A stretch of DNA of 64,000 nt from the NCBI GenBank assembly GCA_027489965.1, contig JAIXZA010000009.1:1-64000 (forward strand). The letters run 5' to 3'. This document shows, one piece after another, positions 63,515 to 64,000 of this stretch (its first letter is position 1; each line of letters starts with the position of its first letter). Position numbers and translations under genes: made by a program. The stretch comes from Verrucomicrobiaceae bacterium (GTDB lineage Bacteria > Verrucomicrobiota > Verrucomicrobiia > Verrucomicrobiales > Verrucomicrobiaceae). The notes under the pieces are model-generated. The model was not told the DNA's origin. It did not search any database and saw only the letters and a program-made list of their open reading frames with translations.

Positions 63515-64000
63515 GTAAACGTCGTAGCAGCCAAGTTACGGCACTAATGCTTACAGCTGATTCAACACCACCACTCAAACGCGACGTTCTCGGACGCGTG
63601 ACTTTGCCCGCAGCTCAACGTGAGGCCTTCCTCGATGAATTTGAGCGTAGCGGTTTGATGGGGAGGCCTTTTGCAAAGCTTTTAGGTGTCAATTACCCGA
63701 CTTTTGCTTCGTGGATTCAAAAGCGTCGCAGAGCTCGTGGCGACTATGCGGCTCTGGCGAAACCGCCAACGCCACTCACTGAGGTTCGGCCACCGCAGAG
63801 ACCTCTTCCAAACGCAACGCTGCGCTTGGTGGAAGTGGTGACGACTCCACCAGATCCGCTTGCTGCTTCCGAGCTTCCTATAGCACCTCAAGCCGCAGCA
63901 CCAGCGCTTGAAGTGAGGTTGCCTGGTGGTGCCGTGATGGTTGTGTCTAATGCGGCGCAGGTGGAACTGGCTGCTCAAATTCTCCGCCATCTCCGCACAT
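63515..64000 (+). mobile_element. Left end of an IS66-family insertion sequence (runs off window)
   Basis: gtaaacgtcgtagc at 63515 resembles the GTAA-type terminal repeat of IS66 elements, 32 bases before the first gene (63547), which codes for an IS66 TnpA-like protein. The remaining tnpB/tnpC genes and the right end would be outside the window. Target-site duplication cannot be checked. Confidence 0.6.
63547..64000 (+). CDS. tnpA: IS66-family accessory protein TnpA (N-terminal, truncated by window edge)
   Basis: Open from ATG 63547 to the right edge, 151 residues visible. Helix-turn-helix part (FLDEFERSGLMGRPFAKLLGVNYPTFASWIQKRR) is that of the IS66 accessory protein, which binds DNA. A Pro-rich linker follows, then EVRLPGGAVMVVSNAAQVELAAQILRHL, matching the LPGG...LLxxL end of IS66 TnpA. 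Almost the whole protein is here; the stop codon is just beyond the window. Confidence 0.8.
   Translation, partial: MLTADSTPPLKRDVLGRVTLPAAQREAFLDEFERSGLMGRPFAKLLGVNYPTFASWIQKRRRARGDYAALAKPPTPLTEVRPPQRPLPNATLRLVEVVTTPPDPLAASELPIAPQAAAPALEVRLPGGAVMVVSNAAQVELAAQILRHLRT

Overview
The window looks like a chromosomal piece of a Gram-negative Verrucomicrobiota bacterium, probably of the Prosthecobacter/Verrucomicrobium group. This rests on marker proteins: a giant protein with autotransporter-type beta-strand repeats, a PVC-type propeller/HEAT/cytochrome c protein, a DUF1501 protein, a DUF1080 hydrolase, Tat-exported enzymes, a sulfatase and several secreted hydrolases. It also has lipoproteins and an RND efflux operon. 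No rRNA, tRNA or CRISPR array was recognised.

Layout. 1-1541 (minus) is the N-terminal part of a beta-strand-repeat surface protein that runs off the left edge. 2-6.2 kb holds a secreted lysozyme-like protein, ndk, rpmB (with promoter and terminator), an aldo/keto reductase and a zinc dehydrogenase. 6.2-11.9 kb is a compact plus-strand cluster: GNAT, small membrane protein, PrsW-type intramembrane protease, Nudix/RppH, a membrane protein of unknown function, deoC. 11.9-27.8 kb is mostly housekeeping: a halogenase-like flavoprotein, an NHL propeller, uvrA, an esterase, a YkgJ protein, a phosphoesterase, trpD, a compact Hsp70, folP, a YggS protein, an orphan solute-binding lipoprotein, a TPR protein, recO. 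27.9-39.2 kb carries the heme/propeller protein, cca, an AraC regulator, clpP, two methyltransferases, lipoproteins and a DUF1501 protein.

39.2-60.2 kb is the accessory, glycan-related part. A secreted unknown protein, a sulfatase and an L-serine dehydratase lie in one direction, the last two overlapping at ATGA. A dienelactone-hydrolase-like esterase, a DUF1080 protein and a divergent GntR/LacI-type regulator follow. The regulator precedes an N-acetylneuraminate-lyase-like gene, an RraA-like gene and a sialidase-like gene. An RND efflux operon on the minus strand, headed by the remnant of a divergent LysR regulator, separates this from a second set: a glycoside-hydrolase-like protein, an esterase and a second, canonical sialidase. 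The two sialidases are clear paralogs, but the first has lost both the first triad arginine and its partner glutamate.

60.2-64 kb has hflX, a half-length TauE/SafE protein, a large REP-associated (Y1) transposase with a structured inverted repeat beside its 3' end, and the left end of an IS66-family insertion sequence cut by the window edge.

The most interesting signals are the altered sialidase paralog in the nanA-like cluster, the LysR relic before the efflux operon, a palindromic repeat absorbed in frame into uvrA, a Cys/His cluster inserted in the zinc dehydrogenase, the RAYT with its hairpin element, and a hairpin that encloses a start codon at 5049. I did not find a clearly novel multi-gene defence or signalling system.
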